A DNA stretch of 37,160 nucleotides from an uncultured Lachnospiraceae bacterium (GCA_949740745.1 CATJIW010000095.1:1-37160); one strand, 5' to 3'. Shown: positions 17,686-27,674, numbered from the stretch's first letter. Numbers and translations: made by a program. The notes: generated by a model not told the origin, from the letters alone.

Positions 17686-19161
17686 CTAATTTTCTCCGTT
17701 TCTCTCCGCGATCTCCTCAACACATTTCGCATGCTCCGCGTCGCTGAAGCCATAGAATCTCTGGATCAGGGCTGCCGCCAGGATCATGACGGCGGGAACC
17801 ACGATCCCCACGATCAGCAGGGAGGACAGTACGCTCTCACTCTGTGATGCCCCCGCACTGTAGCCGATGGCATCCAGCAGAAATCCCAGCAGGCCGCTGC
17901 CGACGGCGCCGCCGATGGTCAGGCAGAAACCATAGCAGGCAAATACAAAACCGGCCTGGTTCCTTCCGTATTTCCACATACCGTAGTCCACGGCCTGGGG
18001 CATCATCATATCCGGGAACACGGCCTGCGCACCCTGCATAAAGCCGCAGAGGGCATAGAAGATAAAGAGCGGCTGCCCGATACCCATAAGCTTTCCCGCG
18101 CTCTCCCGCCCCACGAGGAAGATCGCGCCGAACCACATCAGGTTCATGGCTGCGTTCAGGATCATGACCCAAATGTACGCCCGGTTGGAATCCTTAAACA
18201 GGCGGATGATATAACGGATACAGAGCGCCCCCACGATCGCCACCGCAATATTGAAAAACAGGGCGATGGAGCTCAGTTCCGGCTGCTCAAAATAGTATTC
18301 ATAAAGGTATACGATAGTCCCCGTGCGCAGGGCGTCCATGATATACAGCAAAAAAGTAGATACCACCGTCACCATGGCCGGCCGGTTCTGGACCAGTTCC
18401 TTCAGCTGCTTTCCCAGTCCGATCTTTTCCCCGGCTTCCGTCTTAACGTCCCTCAGATGCTCTCTGTAGCTTCCGTCCGCGTTCAGCTCATATTTTTTGC
18501 TCATGACGAAACTCCAAAGCACGGGAGCCGCCGTCAAAAATGCAAAGAAGACTCCGGCGATGAAGAAGCCCTGGCTCCCGCCGCCGAGAAAGCCCACCAG
18601 AGGAAGGAAGCCGACTACTGCGACCAGAGTACCCACATTCTTGGTCAAGCCTTTTATGCCGACGATGGAGGCCCTTTCGTCCTGGTTGCGGGCAATATTC
18701 GTCATCTGGCAGTTCATCGGAATAAAGCAAAGGGTGGAACCGATCGCCCCGTAACATCCATATCCGGCACAGGCGATCACCATCTGAAGAGTGGATGTGG
18801 TGTCCGGCAGCGCGGTCCACACCAGGATGAACAGCACGATCTGGATCGGCACGGAGAACAGCAGCCAGGAACGATACTTGCCCCACCGGAGATTGAAATG
18901 ATCGATACACCAGCCGATCATCAGGTCTGTAAACGCATCAAACACCCTCGCAAACATCATCAGAGAGCCGGCCAGCACACCGCTCATCCCAATGACATCC
19001 GTATAAAAATAGGTAAGAAAGTACCCGAATAAAACCCAGGGAACCGTGGTCGCAAATGCCGTAAAGCCCAGGCACCACTTATCTGCCACAGGAACCTTTG
19101 CATTGGGCGAAAAACTCACCGCATCATATTTTGCCTGCCTTTTTCCCGAAATTTCCTGCAT
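17686..19161 (-). CDS. GPH-family (glycoside-pentoside-hexuronide:cation symporter) MFS transporter
   Basis: LTYFYTDVIGMSGVLAGSLMMFARVFDAFTDLMIGWCIDH, FNLRWGKYRSWLLF, DYGMWKYGRNQAGFVFACYGFCLTIGGAVGSGLLGFLLDAIGY. Confidence 0.92.
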   Translation of the reverse strand: MQEISGKRQAKYDAVSFSPNAKVPVADKWCLGFTAFATTVPWVLFGYFLTYFYTDVIGMSGVLAGSLMMFARVFDAFTDLMIGWCIDHFNLRWGKYRSWLLFSVPIQIVLFILVWTALPDTTSTLQMVIACAGYGCYGAIGSTLCFIPMNCQMTNIARNQDERASIVGIKGLTKNVGTLVAVVGFLPLVGFLGGGSQGFFIAGVFFAFLTAAPVLWSFVMSKKYELNADGSYREHLRDVKTEAGEKIGLGKQLKELVQNRPAMVTVVSTFLLYIMDALRTGTIVYLYEYYFEQPELSSIALFFNIAVAIVGALCIRYIIRLFKDSNRAYIWVMILNAAMNLMWFGAIFLVGRESAGKLMGIGQPLFIFYALCGFMQGAQAVFPDMMMPQAVDYGMWKYGRNQAGFVFACYGFCLTIGGAVGSGLLGFLLDAIGYSAGASQSESVLSSLLIVGIVVPAVMILAAALIQRFYGFSDAEHAKCVEEIAERNGEN

Positions 19162-19386
19162 TATCGCTCCTCCTTATACCACGCCACGGCATTTTTCTGC
19201 CATGTTGTGGATTTTCAATCGTTATTTTATATGTTTGTTTTGCTTTCCCCCTGTAGTATTTTCAGATCTCTATTTTCTTACTTTTCATCACTCTCCTTGC
19301 CGCTTTGTTTTGGTTTTGTTTACTTCTTGACGCATCTCCCTCCTTTTCTTTGCATTTTTGTTGTTTTGTATTGCTTTATGTCTTAT

Positions 19387-19415
19387 ATAATAATTGTTTT
19401 GTCTTTTATTGTCAA
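19387..19415 (-). promoter_or_regulatory. Promoter of the GPH symporter operon
   Basis: Minus strand TTGACA (19410-19415), 17-bp spacer, TATTAT (19387-19392). Confidence 0.75.
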
Positions 19416-19421
19416 GTATTA

Positions 19422-19443
19422 TGTTGTTTTAACTGTTGTTTTA
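19422..19443 (-). promoter_or_regulatory. Direct repeats TTAAAACAACA x2 upstream of -35, candidate DeoR operator
   Basis: Minus strand TTAAAACAACAGTTAAAACAACA; a related ACAAAACAACAAAAA lies at 19355-19370. Confidence 0.45.
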
Positions 19444-19582
19444 AGCAGAGAAACCACATTTCACATGGCCGGACAGGAGAATCCCTTTCCGCCTGTGCCG
19501 GGGCGCAGCGTGATCCCCCTCTGCATCGATGTGCCTGCTCGGGCAGGGGAATATTTTTCCTCTGCATCGGCATGCGCATAGA

Positions 19583-19622
19583 AAAAAAGAAGCCCTGCGG
19601 GATTTTCCCTCCGCAGGACCTC
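19583..19622 (-). terminator. Terminator downstream of the deoR-type gene
   Basis: Minus strand GTCCTGCGGAGGGAAAATCCCGCAGGGC TTC TTTTTTT. Confidence 0.85.
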
Positions 19623-19644
19623 TCTCCATTTTACTGCCGCTGTT

Positions 19645-20442
19645 TTAAAAATCTTCTTCGCCCTCCTCCGGCAGCGCCCCGGAACAGCAGTCATACCAGG
19701 CAATGCCGTTTTTCTCAAAGAACCCTTTCCACTCCTCCCCCGGCTCCTCGTCCGTAAGTACCGCCGTGATCTTTCGGAAATCGCAGGTTTTCACAAAGGC
19801 GATCCGCCCAAATTTGCTGCTGTCGGCCAGCAGATACACCTGGTTTGAGCTTTCAATGATCTTTCTGCGCAGCTCCGCCTCCGCCTCGGTCTTATCGCTG
19901 ATCCCCCGCTCCATGCTCAGCGCACGGCAGGAAATAAAAGCCTTGTCCACGTGGTACTGGCCCAGGTTGCTGATCGCCGTGCTCCCCATAAACGCGCAGT
20001 TTTCCGGATCCCAGTTCCCTCCGATGGAAAACAGGGAGATCTGCTTCTTGTCCGAGAGCTGGTTCATGACCTCCAGAGAATTTGTAAGGACATTCACAGG
20101 TATATCCTCCAGAAGCGGCACGATCTGCCCGCAGGTGGTGGAAAAATCAATATAAATGCAGTCGCCCTGCCGGATAAAGCAGACGGCCCGCATCGCAATG
20201 CTCCGTTTGATATCCACCATGATGTGGGAGAGGGTTTTAAAATCCGCTTTTCCGCTGACCCGGTCTTTCAGGACCGCACCCCCATAAGATTTCTCTATGA
20301 TCCCGTCCGCCTCCAGTACCTTCAGATCCCGGCGGATCGTCTCAAAGCTCACCTGAAAGCGCTCCGACAGCTCCGCCACGGACACACTCTTCTTTTCCAG
20401 CAGGATATCCGTGATCTCCCTCTGGCGCTCGATCGACAACAT
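19645..20442 (-). CDS. DeoR/GlpR family transcriptional regulator
   Basis: MLSIERQREITDILLEKKSVSVAELSERFQVSFETIRRDLKVLEADGIIEKSYGGAVL; DKAFISCRALSMERGISDKTEAEAELRRKIIESSNQVYLLADSSKFG. Confidence 0.94.
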   Translation of the reverse strand: MLSIERQREITDILLEKKSVSVAELSERFQVSFETIRRDLKVLEADGIIEKSYGGAVLKDRVSGKADFKTLSHIMVDIKRSIAMRAVCFIRQGDCIYIDFSTTCGQIVPLLEDIPVNVLTNSLEVMNQLSDKKQISLFSIGGNWDPENCAFMGSTAISNLGQYHVDKAFISCRALSMERGISDKTEAEAELRRKIIESSNQVYLLADSSKFGRIAFVKTCDFRKITAVLTDEEPGEEWKGFFEKNGIAWYDCCSGALPEEGEEDF

Positions 20443-20446
20443 GCTC

Positions 20447-21109
20447 CTATTCTCTCCTCTCTGCTTCTCTTCTGGAAAATATGCATCCACAGTAGTCCTG
20501 CCGGTAAAGGCCAAACCGTTTCGACAGCTCCACGGAGCGCTTATAGCCCTCTCTCTTTTTAAAATCCGAAGGCAGATATGCCACCCCATATTCCTCCGCC
20601 AGCCGTTCCCCGATCTCCATCAGTGCCACCGCCTTTTTGAGGGGGCTGATGGACAGCGTCGTACAGAAGTAGTCATAGCCCCCCGCCTTCGCAAGCTCCG
20701 CCGCCTTCCTGAGCCTGAGGCCGTAGCATCTCCTGCACCGCGCCCCGCCCTCGGGCGCCTCCTCCAGCCCTTTCGCCGCCTCATAGAAGGACTCTGGCTC
20801 ATAGGCCCCTTTGATAAAGGTGACCGGATAAAACCGTCTCTCCTCCCTGCCCTCCGAAGCCTGTTCCGACAGCTCCCGGATCAGCCGCTCCTGTTCCGCG
20901 GCCCGCCTTTCATATTCTTCTCGGGGACTGATGTTGGGGTTATAATAAAAAACCGTGATGGAGAAGAAAGCAGACAGATATTCCAGCACATAGCTGGAGC
21001 AGGGAGCGCAGCAGCTGTGCAGGAACAGTCGGGGCACCGTCCCCTGCTCTTTCGTCTTTTCCGCCACATCCGCCAGAAGGGCCTCCAGTTCTTTCTGATA
21101 ATTTCTCAT
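20447..21109 (-). CDS. queH: Epoxyqueuosine reductase QueH
   Basis: FLHSCCAPCSSYVLEYL, FYYNPNISPREEYERR, GGARCRRCYGLRL, YRQDYCGCIFS. Confidence 0.92.
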   Translation of the reverse strand: MRNYQKELEALLADVAEKTKEQGTVPRLFLHSCCAPCSSYVLEYLSAFFSITVFYYNPNISPREEYERRAAEQERLIRELSEQASEGREERRFYPVTFIKGAYEPESFYEAAKGLEEAPEGGARCRRCYGLRLRKAAELAKAGGYDYFCTTLSISPLKKAVALMEIGERLAEEYGVAYLPSDFKKREGYKRSVELSKRFGLYRQDYCGCIFSRREAERRE

Positions 21110-21197
21110 AAATACCTCCTTCCCCGATCTGTCACCGTAAAACGAGATCCCGATCTGCCAGGCTTCCTTGCCGTGACAAAAAATATCCGGGCCTTAC

Positions 21198-21238
21198 AAA
21201 GAGACGCTGCCCGGCCATTTCCGGACAGCGCCTCCTCT
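21198..21238 (-). terminator. Terminator downstream of the sigma factor gene
   Basis: Minus strand GAGGCGCTGTCCGGAAATGGCCGGGCAGCGTCTC followed by TTTGT. Confidence 0.6.
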
Positions 21239-21273
21239 TTCGTATGGTTACAGGAAAACAGATTCCTGCGTGT

Positions 21274-22401
21274 TTACAGAAAATCCCGGATCCGTTTGCT
21301 CCGCACCGGGTTCCGAAGCTTCCGCAGCGCCTTCGCCTCGATCTGGCGGATCCGCTCCCTGGTGACGTTGAATTCCTTCCCCACCTCTTCCAGAGTCCGG
21401 GGATGTCCGTCCTCCAGGCCGAACCGCAGGACGATGACCTGCCGTTCCCGCTCCTTCAGATCCTCCAGCAGAGTGTCAATGTGCTCCCTGAGCATCACCG
21501 ACTCCACGTTTCCCTCCGGGGTCACGGCATTACTGTCCGCCACGAAATCCCCCAGGTTGGAATCGTCCTCCTCGCCGATCGGCGTCTCCAGAGACGCCGG
21601 CTCACGTGCGATCTGCATGATCTCCATAACCTTTTCTTCACTGATGTCAAGGGCACTTGCAAGCTCCGGGACAGAAGGCTCATAGCCAAGCTCCAGGGTC
21701 AGCTTCCTCTGCATCTTCGACATCTTGTTGATGGTCTCCACCATATGTACCGGTACGCGGATAGTCCTGGCCTGGTCGGCCAGCGCCCTCGTCACCGACT
21801 GCCTGATCCACCACGTGGCATAGGTGCTAAGTTTGTAACCTTTTGTATAATCGAATTTTTCCACACCTTTGATGAGTCCCAGATTCCCCTCCTGCACCAA
21901 ATCCAGAAAACTCATCCCACGGCCCGTATACCGCTTTGCAATGCTCACGACCAGACGGAGATTGGCCTCGATCAGCCGCTCCTTCGCCGTCTGATCCCCC
22001 TCCGCCTTCCTTTTTGCCAGCCGAAGCTCCTCCTCCGCCGTGAGGAGCGGAACCGTACCGATCTCCTTCAGATACATCCGCACGGGATCCTCGGTACCGA
22101 TGCCGTCAAGAAAGTCAATGGCGTCAAGGTCGATCTCTTCTTCCTCTTCTTCATCCAGCGTAAACGCGTCATCATCCGCATCCAGGACCAGATCTTCGTC
22201 GATGGTCAGCTCGTCATTCATTATGCGCAGGACGTCGATTCCGCTGTTTTCAAGATACGTAATGATATCTTCGATCTGCTCCACCGTGAGCTCGACTCCG
22301 GCAAAGGCATCGTTGATATCATTCATGTCGAGGGTGGACTTTTTGCTTTTCCCCAGTTCCACAAGCTTTTGTAAATCTTCAGTAAACTTTCCTTTTTCCA
22401 C
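21274..22401 (-). CDS. rpoD: Primary-type RNA polymerase sigma factor (RpoD/SigA)
   Basis: [118 protein letters not shown] start with AAAGGAAG RBS. Confidence 0.95.
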   Translation of the reverse strand: MEKGKFTEDLQKLVELGKSKKSTLDMNDINDAFAGVELTVEQIEDIITYLENSGIDVLRIMNDELTIDEDLVLDADDDAFTLDEEEEEEIDLDAIDFLDGIGTEDPVRMYLKEIGTVPLLTAEEELRLAKRKAEGDQTAKERLIEANLRLVVSIAKRYTGRGMSFLDLVQEGNLGLIKGVEKFDYTKGYKLSTYATWWIRQSVTRALADQARTIRVPVHMVETINKMSKMQRKLTLELGYEPSVPELASALDISEEKVMEIMQIAREPASLETPIGEEDDSNLGDFVADSNAVTPEGNVESVMLREHIDTLLEDLKERERQVIVLRFGLEDGHPRTLEEVGKEFNVTRERIRQIEAKALRKLRNPVRSKRIRDFL

Positions 22402-22517
22402 TTGTTAACTTCCTTTCGCACACACTTATCCACGCTAATGTTATATTATACAAGCATTCGGGGCAAAAGTAAAGTTCAGATTTCATTTTTCCTTAAATTT
22501 CCGCCAGAACCCCCAGA

Positions 22518-23429
22518 TTATGACTTTTTCGGAAGGGAATGTGTCATTTTCATGATCTGTACGGCCCGGTGCCGGTTTTCTATGATGACCTCCTTCCGTT
22601 TTCCTCCGAATTCTCCGTCCAGGACCCACTCAGTCGCCTCCTCAAACCGGAACTTCACATGGGAAGCCGTGAAATGGCGTACCAGCCTGGACCTGTGCCC
22701 GTTCTGTAAAAGGCTGGTCACCACCTCCGGAAGCTGGAGAATATTCTGGGGGTTTTCCACCAGAAGCACCTCGAAGGCGCCGTCATCCAGGCGGACGTCC
22801 TTTCCGTTTAAGCCCTTAAAGCCCGCAATCTGATTGGCATTGCTGACCATTCCCACCAGGACGTCCCCTTCATAATAATCCGTTTCCGTTTCCATGATCA
22901 CATGGCTGGCCCGGATGCTGCCCAGGCTTTTCGCCGCTTCGAGAATGTAGGCCGGATGCCCGAGCACCGCCTTGATCTCTCTGGGCGTTTTATAGGGCAC
23001 GTCGGTAAAGGCCCCGAAAGCGGCCACATAGGTAAAATACCGCTCGTTAAAGGTTCCGACGTCCACGGGACAGGCCGACCCCATGACTATGCTCTCCGCC
23101 GCCCGGAGCATGTTCCGGGGAATCTTGTGGCTGGCGGCAAAATCATTGGTGGTGCCCGCCGGGATATAACCGATCCTGGGCCTTCTCTCCATGCCCATGA
23201 TCCCGGAGACCATTTCGTTAAGCGTCCCGTCTCCCCCGCTTCCCACAATCAGATCCATGCCCTCGCCGCGTTCCTCCACCACTCTTCTGGCGTCCAGCGT
23301 CCTCTGCGTCACATGGATCTCCACCTGATATCCGGCCTTGATAAAAATATCCAAAATGTCCATCAGCTTTGTACGGATCTGCGCTTTCCCGGAAAGGGGA
23401 TTGAACACAAACAGCATTCTCCTGCCCAT
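22518..23429 (-). CDS. Diacylglycerol kinase-like lipid kinase (YegS/BmrU family)
   Basis: LFVFNPLSGKAQIRTKLMDILDIF, DLIVGSGGDGTLNEMVSGI, IGYIPAGTTNDFAASHKIP. Confidence 0.92.
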   Translation of the reverse strand: MGRRMLFVFNPLSGKAQIRTKLMDILDIFIKAGYQVEIHVTQRTLDARRVVEERGEGMDLIVGSGGDGTLNEMVSGIMGMERRPRIGYIPAGTTNDFAASHKIPRNMLRAAESIVMGSACPVDVGTFNERYFTYVAAFGAFTDVPYKTPREIKAVLGHPAYILEAAKSLGSIRASHVIMETETDYYEGDVLVGMVSNANQIAGFKGLNGKDVRLDDGAFEVLLVENPQNILQLPEVVTSLLQNGHRSRLVRHFTASHVKFRFEEATEWVLDGEFGGKRKEVIIENRHRAVQIMKMTHSLPKKS

Positions 23430-23554
23430 TCAAAAAACCTGCCCTTCATTGCCTTTCGGCATTTTCACATAGATATGATTCTACTCTTTTCCTTCATTCC
23501 CGTCAATATTTTTGCTCTTAAGTTTCCGTATCTCCCCTGCGCTTTTGTATATAA

Positions 23555-23586
23555 CGAAAAAGCCCAGTACACACACTGGACTTTCA
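23555..23586 (-). terminator. Terminator downstream of tRNA-Gly
   Basis: Minus strand AGTCCAGT-GTGTGT-ACTGGGCT followed by TTTT. Confidence 0.75.
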
Positions 23587-23589
23587 TCG

Positions 23590-23661
23590 AGCGCGAGACG
23601 GGATTCGAACCCGCGACCCTCGCCTTGGCAAGGCGATACTCCACCACTGAGCCACTCGCGC
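23590..23661 (-). tRNA. tRNA-Gly (anticodon GCC)
   Basis: Acceptor GCGCGAG/CTCGCGC, anticodon arm CGCCTTGCCAAGGCG, T-arm GCGGGTTCGAATCCCGT; CCA not encoded. Confidence 0.95.
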
Positions 23662-23702
23662 TTATTTTGTTGTTGTTCGGCTTTGTCCTGCGAACAAATA
23701 GT

Positions 23703-23731
23703 ATAATACTACGCATAGCGGTTTTTGTCAA
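23703..23731 (-). promoter_or_regulatory. Promoter of tRNA-Gly
   Basis: Minus strand TTGACA (23726-23731), 17-bp spacer, TATTAT (23703-23708). Confidence 0.8.
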
Positions 23732-23804
23732 CACTTTTTTTGAATTTTATCTGCAATTTTAAAATTCAGACTTTTTCTCCTTTTTCCACATTTTGGCAGA
23801 CGTC

Positions 23805-24569
23805 TCAAACCAAAAGGACGCTCATAAAATACCGGCCGTTCCGCCCCCCTTTTGCGGCCAGAGTCTCCTTCCTGGCAAACTCAATGTCCCGCCAGCATTC
23901 CTCCGCAGCCAGGGCCACATGAGAAAGCATGATCCCCATGTCAAGCCAGACCATCCCCTCCTTCGCCCGCAGGGGAAACGGCTCCTTCCTGGCAAATACA
24001 TGGATCCGGCTCTGATATACGACGAACCGCCAGGGCTGCCGGTTGAAGGCGGAGGGCGCCAGCCTGGCCGCCTGCAGCATAAGCCGGATCTCCTCGGTGG
24101 AATCCTCCTTAAACGCACAAAGCTCCTTAAGCGGCAGCCGTTTCGCCCGAAAGGACTCCCGGTGCAGCTTCTCGTCCGGATAGCCGAAGGCCACCACCAT
24201 AAGGGGCTCCATGCCCGCCGGGCCGGCAAGCCCCACAGCCTTCGCGGCGCCCTGATAGCAGGACCCCACTCCATGGCCTGTCATATAGAGCACGATCTGC
24301 TCCAGCAGATATCCGGCATTGACCATGGCCTGCTTCCCCGGCTCCGAAAAAAACACCATGTAATAAGGAGCCTTCACATGGAACATGCCTCTCACCCTGG
24401 CCTCGCCGTCCATGGCATTCACAAACTCTACCGCATAATGAACCTCCGGGGCAAAGGGCTGGAGCCCCTGCTCAAACTTCCTTAAGTTCCGGAAAAACTC
24501 CTGGGGCAGGAGCTCCATCTTATAATGCCGCACCGATTTTCTGTTGTAAACCGCTTCGTATAAGTTCAT
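23805..24569 (-). CDS. Nitroreductase family protein
   Basis: MNLYEAVYNRKSVRHYKMELLP, APYYMVFFSEPG, GVGSCYQGAAKAVGLAG, AARLAPSAFNRQPWRFVV. Confidence 0.88.
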   Translation of the reverse strand: MNLYEAVYNRKSVRHYKMELLPQEFFRNLRKFEQGLQPFAPEVHYAVEFVNAMDGEARVRGMFHVKAPYYMVFFSEPGKQAMVNAGYLLEQIVLYMTGHGVGSCYQGAAKAVGLAGPAGMEPLMVVAFGYPDEKLHRESFRAKRLPLKELCAFKEDSTEEIRLMLQAARLAPSAFNRQPWRFVVYQSRIHVFARKEPFPLRAKEGMVWLDMGIMLSHVALAAEECWRDIEFARKETLAAKGGRNGRYFMSVLLV

Positions 24570-24706
24570 GCTCCCGCCTTACCTCCGTCAGTCACAGCAT
24601 ACCATATTTTTGCGATTCTGACACCGGAAAATAGAGAAAAATTTTCTTAACATTTTCATAATTTCCCCGCCCGGATGTATACGGGAAAACGCTCCGGCCC
24701 CTCTCC

Positions 24707-26512
24707 TCAGACCAGCAGCTCCTCAAGCTCCGAAAGAGACCTTCCGAAGGCCTTCAGGGCGGCTTCTGCCGGCTCCTTCGTCCGCATATCCACTCCTGCG
24801 TCTGCCAGAAGGTCGATGGGATCCTTGCTGCAGCCGCCTTTTAAGAAGCCCATATAAGCTTCCACGGCCTCCGGCCCGCCCGTTAAGATCCGCTCCGAAA
24901 GAGCTACTGCCGCCGAAAAGCCCGTCGCATACTGGTACACGTAGAAAGGCGTGTAAAAATGAGGGATCCTGGCCCATTCCACGGCGATCTCCTCATCGAT
25001 CACGATCCCGTCCCCGAAGTAATCCCTGTTGAGCCCCCTGTAAAGCTCACAGAGCACGTCAGCCGTCAATACCTCCCCGGCCTGGCTCTTTTCATGGGCC
25101 AGCTTCTCAAACTCCGCAAACATGGTCTGCCGGAATACCGTCCCCTTAAAGCCGTCCAGGAAATGGTTGAGAATAAAAGCCCGCTCGCTCTTGTCCTTTG
25201 CCCGCTTCAGAAGATAATGGTTCAGCAGGCATTCATTGCAGGTCGACGCCACCTCCGCCACAAAGATCTTATACTGGGCATTGGAAAAGGTCTGGTTCTC
25301 GTTGGAAAACCAGGAATGCATGGCATGGCCCATCTCATGGGCCAGGGTAAACACATTGTCCAGTGTGCTCTGATAAGACATCAGGACATACGGATGGACC
25401 CCGTAAGGGCCGCTGCTGTAGGCGCCGCTGCGTTTCCCTTCATTCTCCATAAAGTCGATCCACCGGCCCTCAAGCCCCTTCCGAAAGGCCGCCAGGTATT
25501 CCTCCCCCATGGGCTTAAGAGCTTCAAGGATCAGCTCCTTCGCCTCCTCATAGGAGATGCGGAGGCTTTCGTCCGGTACGATGGGCGTGTAAAGGTCGTA
25601 CATGTGGAGTTCCTCCACTCCGAGCATCCTCTTCCTTAAAGCCACGTAGCGGAACATGAGCGGCAGATACTCCCGGACCGTATCGATGAGCGTGTCATAA
25701 ACCGTCTCCGGCACATTGGCGTCCGCCAGGTAATAGGCCCTTACCGAAGGAAAATTCCTGGCCTTAGCATAAAAATAAGCCTGCTTCACATTGGCCGCAA
25801 AAGCCGCCGCCAGCGTATTCTTATGGCGGCCGAAGGTCTCATGCATGGCCAAAAAAGCGTCCCGGCGCACGCTTCTCACCCGGCTCTCCAAAAACGTCAC
25901 ATAACGGCCGTGGGTCAGCGCCGTCTCCTTCCCCTGCTCGTTTTTCACCGCAGGGAATCTTGTGTCCGCATTGTTGAACATCCTGAAAATCCGGGAGGGA
26001 CCGTCCGCCACCTCCATGGCATCGGCCAGAAGCCGCTCCACCTCCGGGCTTCTGGTATGGTCCCGTTCCCTGAGAATCACGTCCAGAACCCGCTCAAAGC
26101 TCCCGTCCCCGGCTCCCTCCTTCCGAAGCTCCGAAAGCCTCTCCTCCGGAATGGCAAGGATTTCCGAGGTCAGAAACGAAGACGCCGCCGAAGCCTCGCT
26201 GTAAAGGCCGGCCGCCCGGCCCACTAATTTCTGACAGGCCGGATCTCCGGTATCCACGTCCGCCCGCAGGTGGGCATAGCCGTAAAGCTTGTCAAGAGCC
26301 GCCCCGATTTCCTCGTCAAACCGCAGGCACCCATAAAGCGTCCCGGCCGAATCTCCAAGATGCCCCCGGAAGGCTTCATAGGAAGAAAGCTCCTCCTTCA
26401 CCCGGCGAAACTCTGCCTCCCACGCCTCGTCGGACGGAAAAATGTCCTCCGTGGCCCAGGTATACTCTGCGGGCACGTCCACTCTCTTTCTGATTATATT
26501 CTCATGGTCCAT
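24707..26512 (-). CDS. pepF: Oligoendopeptidase F (M3B)
   Basis: Zinc motif FTLAHEMGHAMHSWFSNENQTF; YSSGPYGVHPYVLMSYQSTLDNV; FVYQYATGFSAAVALSERIL. Confidence 0.95.
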   Translation of the reverse strand: MDHENIIRKRVDVPAEYTWATEDIFPSDEAWEAEFRRVKEELSSYEAFRGHLGDSAGTLYGCLRFDEEIGAALDKLYGYAHLRADVDTGDPACQKLVGRAAGLYSEASAASSFLTSEILAIPEERLSELRKEGAGDGSFERVLDVILRERDHTRSPEVERLLADAMEVADGPSRIFRMFNNADTRFPAVKNEQGKETALTHGRYVTFLESRVRSVRRDAFLAMHETFGRHKNTLAAAFAANVKQAYFYAKARNFPSVRAYYLADANVPETVYDTLIDTVREYLPLMFRYVALRKRMLGVEELHMYDLYTPIVPDESLRISYEEAKELILEALKPMGEEYLAAFRKGLEGRWIDFMENEGKRSGAYSSGPYGVHPYVLMSYQSTLDNVFTLAHEMGHAMHSWFSNENQTFSNAQYKIFVAEVASTCNECLLNHYLLKRAKDKSERAFILNHFLDGFKGTVFRQTMFAEFEKLAHEKSQAGEVLTADVLCELYRGLNRDYFGDGIVIDEEIAVEWARIPHFYTPFYVYQYATGFSAAVALSERILTGGPEAVEAYMGFLKGGCSKDPIDLLADAGVDMRTKEPAEAALKAFGRSLSELEELLV

Positions 26513-26515
26513 AAG

Positions 26516-27490
26516 TTATTCCCTCCTTCTCTTTAAAAACGAAAATTTTGTTTCTGCCATGATGATCGCAGTAAAAATCAACACACACCCGGCCGTCATC
26601 CGCGCCGTCAGATATTCCCCCAGAAAGAGCATCGAAAACAGTACGCCGAACACCGATTCCAGAGAAAGGAACAGGGAGGCCGAAGTGGGCGTCGTATACT
26701 TCTGGCACACATTCTGCAAAAGAAAGGCCACCAGAGTGCTCCCAAGCCCCAGGTACAGCATGCCCGACAGATGCTTCCAGGCAAAGACCGCCTCCGGAAA
26801 GCCGCCGTCAGCGAAGGGGGCCGCTGCCCAGGAGATAAGCGCCGCCGTCCCGATCTGCAGAATGGTCAGGAGGACGGGATCATGGGTTTCCGTGTATTTG
26901 TCAATGTAAATCATGTGAAAGGCATAGCCGAAGCCGCAAACAAGGGTCAGCAGGTCGCCTATATTGACGGTCAGATCCCCCCGGAGGGACAGAAGCCCGA
27001 TTCCCGCCACCGCCAAAAATGCCGCCGCCACACAGTACCTGTCCGGCTTCTTCTTATTGATCCCCCAGTGGAGAAACGGCACGATCACCACGTAAATGGT
27101 GGTGAGGAACGCATTTTTCCCGGCAGTCGTATACTGGATTCCCACTGTCTGAAAAAAATAACTGATGAACAGCCAGAACCCCAGGAAGCTCCCGCAGAAC
27201 AAATCGCTCTTCGTGATCCCGGAAAGCTTTCTGCAAAATACCAGCGAAAGCCCCGCAAAAGCTATTGTAAACCGAAAGGCCAGCATATATACCGGCGGCA
27301 CTGCGTCCACCGAATCCTTCACCACCACAAAGGCAAATCCCCAGATCAGCGCCGTAAAAGCCATGCCGGCATTGGCCGGCCACAGGATATTTTTCCTCTC
27401 CTTACTCACTTCCGGTTTCTTTTTCCCATTTTTCCCCATATTTATTTTTGTATTTCCCCTTGTGTTTTTTTCCATCATTCTTTTCCACAT
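26516..27490 (-). CDS. DMT superfamily transporter (EamA domains)
   Basis: ALIWGFAFVVVKDSVDAVPPVYMLAFRF, TTAGKNAFLTTIYVVIVPFLHW, LESVFGVLFSMLFLGEYLTARM. Confidence 0.92.
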   Translation of the reverse strand: MWKRMMEKNTRGNTKINMGKNGKKKPEVSKERKNILWPANAGMAFTALIWGFAFVVVKDSVDAVPPVYMLAFRFTIAFAGLSLVFCRKLSGITKSDLFCGSFLGFWLFISYFFQTVGIQYTTAGKNAFLTTIYVVIVPFLHWGINKKKPDRYCVAAAFLAVAGIGLLSLRGDLTVNIGDLLTLVCGFGYAFHMIYIDKYTETHDPVLLTILQIGTAALISWAAAPFADGGFPEAVFAWKHLSGMLYLGLGSTLVAFLLQNVCQKYTTPTSASLFLSLESVFGVLFSMLFLGEYLTARMTAGCVLIFTAIIMAETKFSFLKRRRE

Positions 27491-27674
27491 CCGTATTTAG
27501 TTCTGCGCTCTCCCGCAAATTCCTTTCCGCCTGCGCATATCCGATTATAGCCTTCTCCTCATCTCCTTGTCAACACTTCCGGTCAGATACGGCCTTCCCA
27601 GGACCCTTCTTTCGTGCTACACTAAGATTAAAATTCCCGCGCGCCCCTGTTGGCCGCCAGACGGAGGAACCGCC

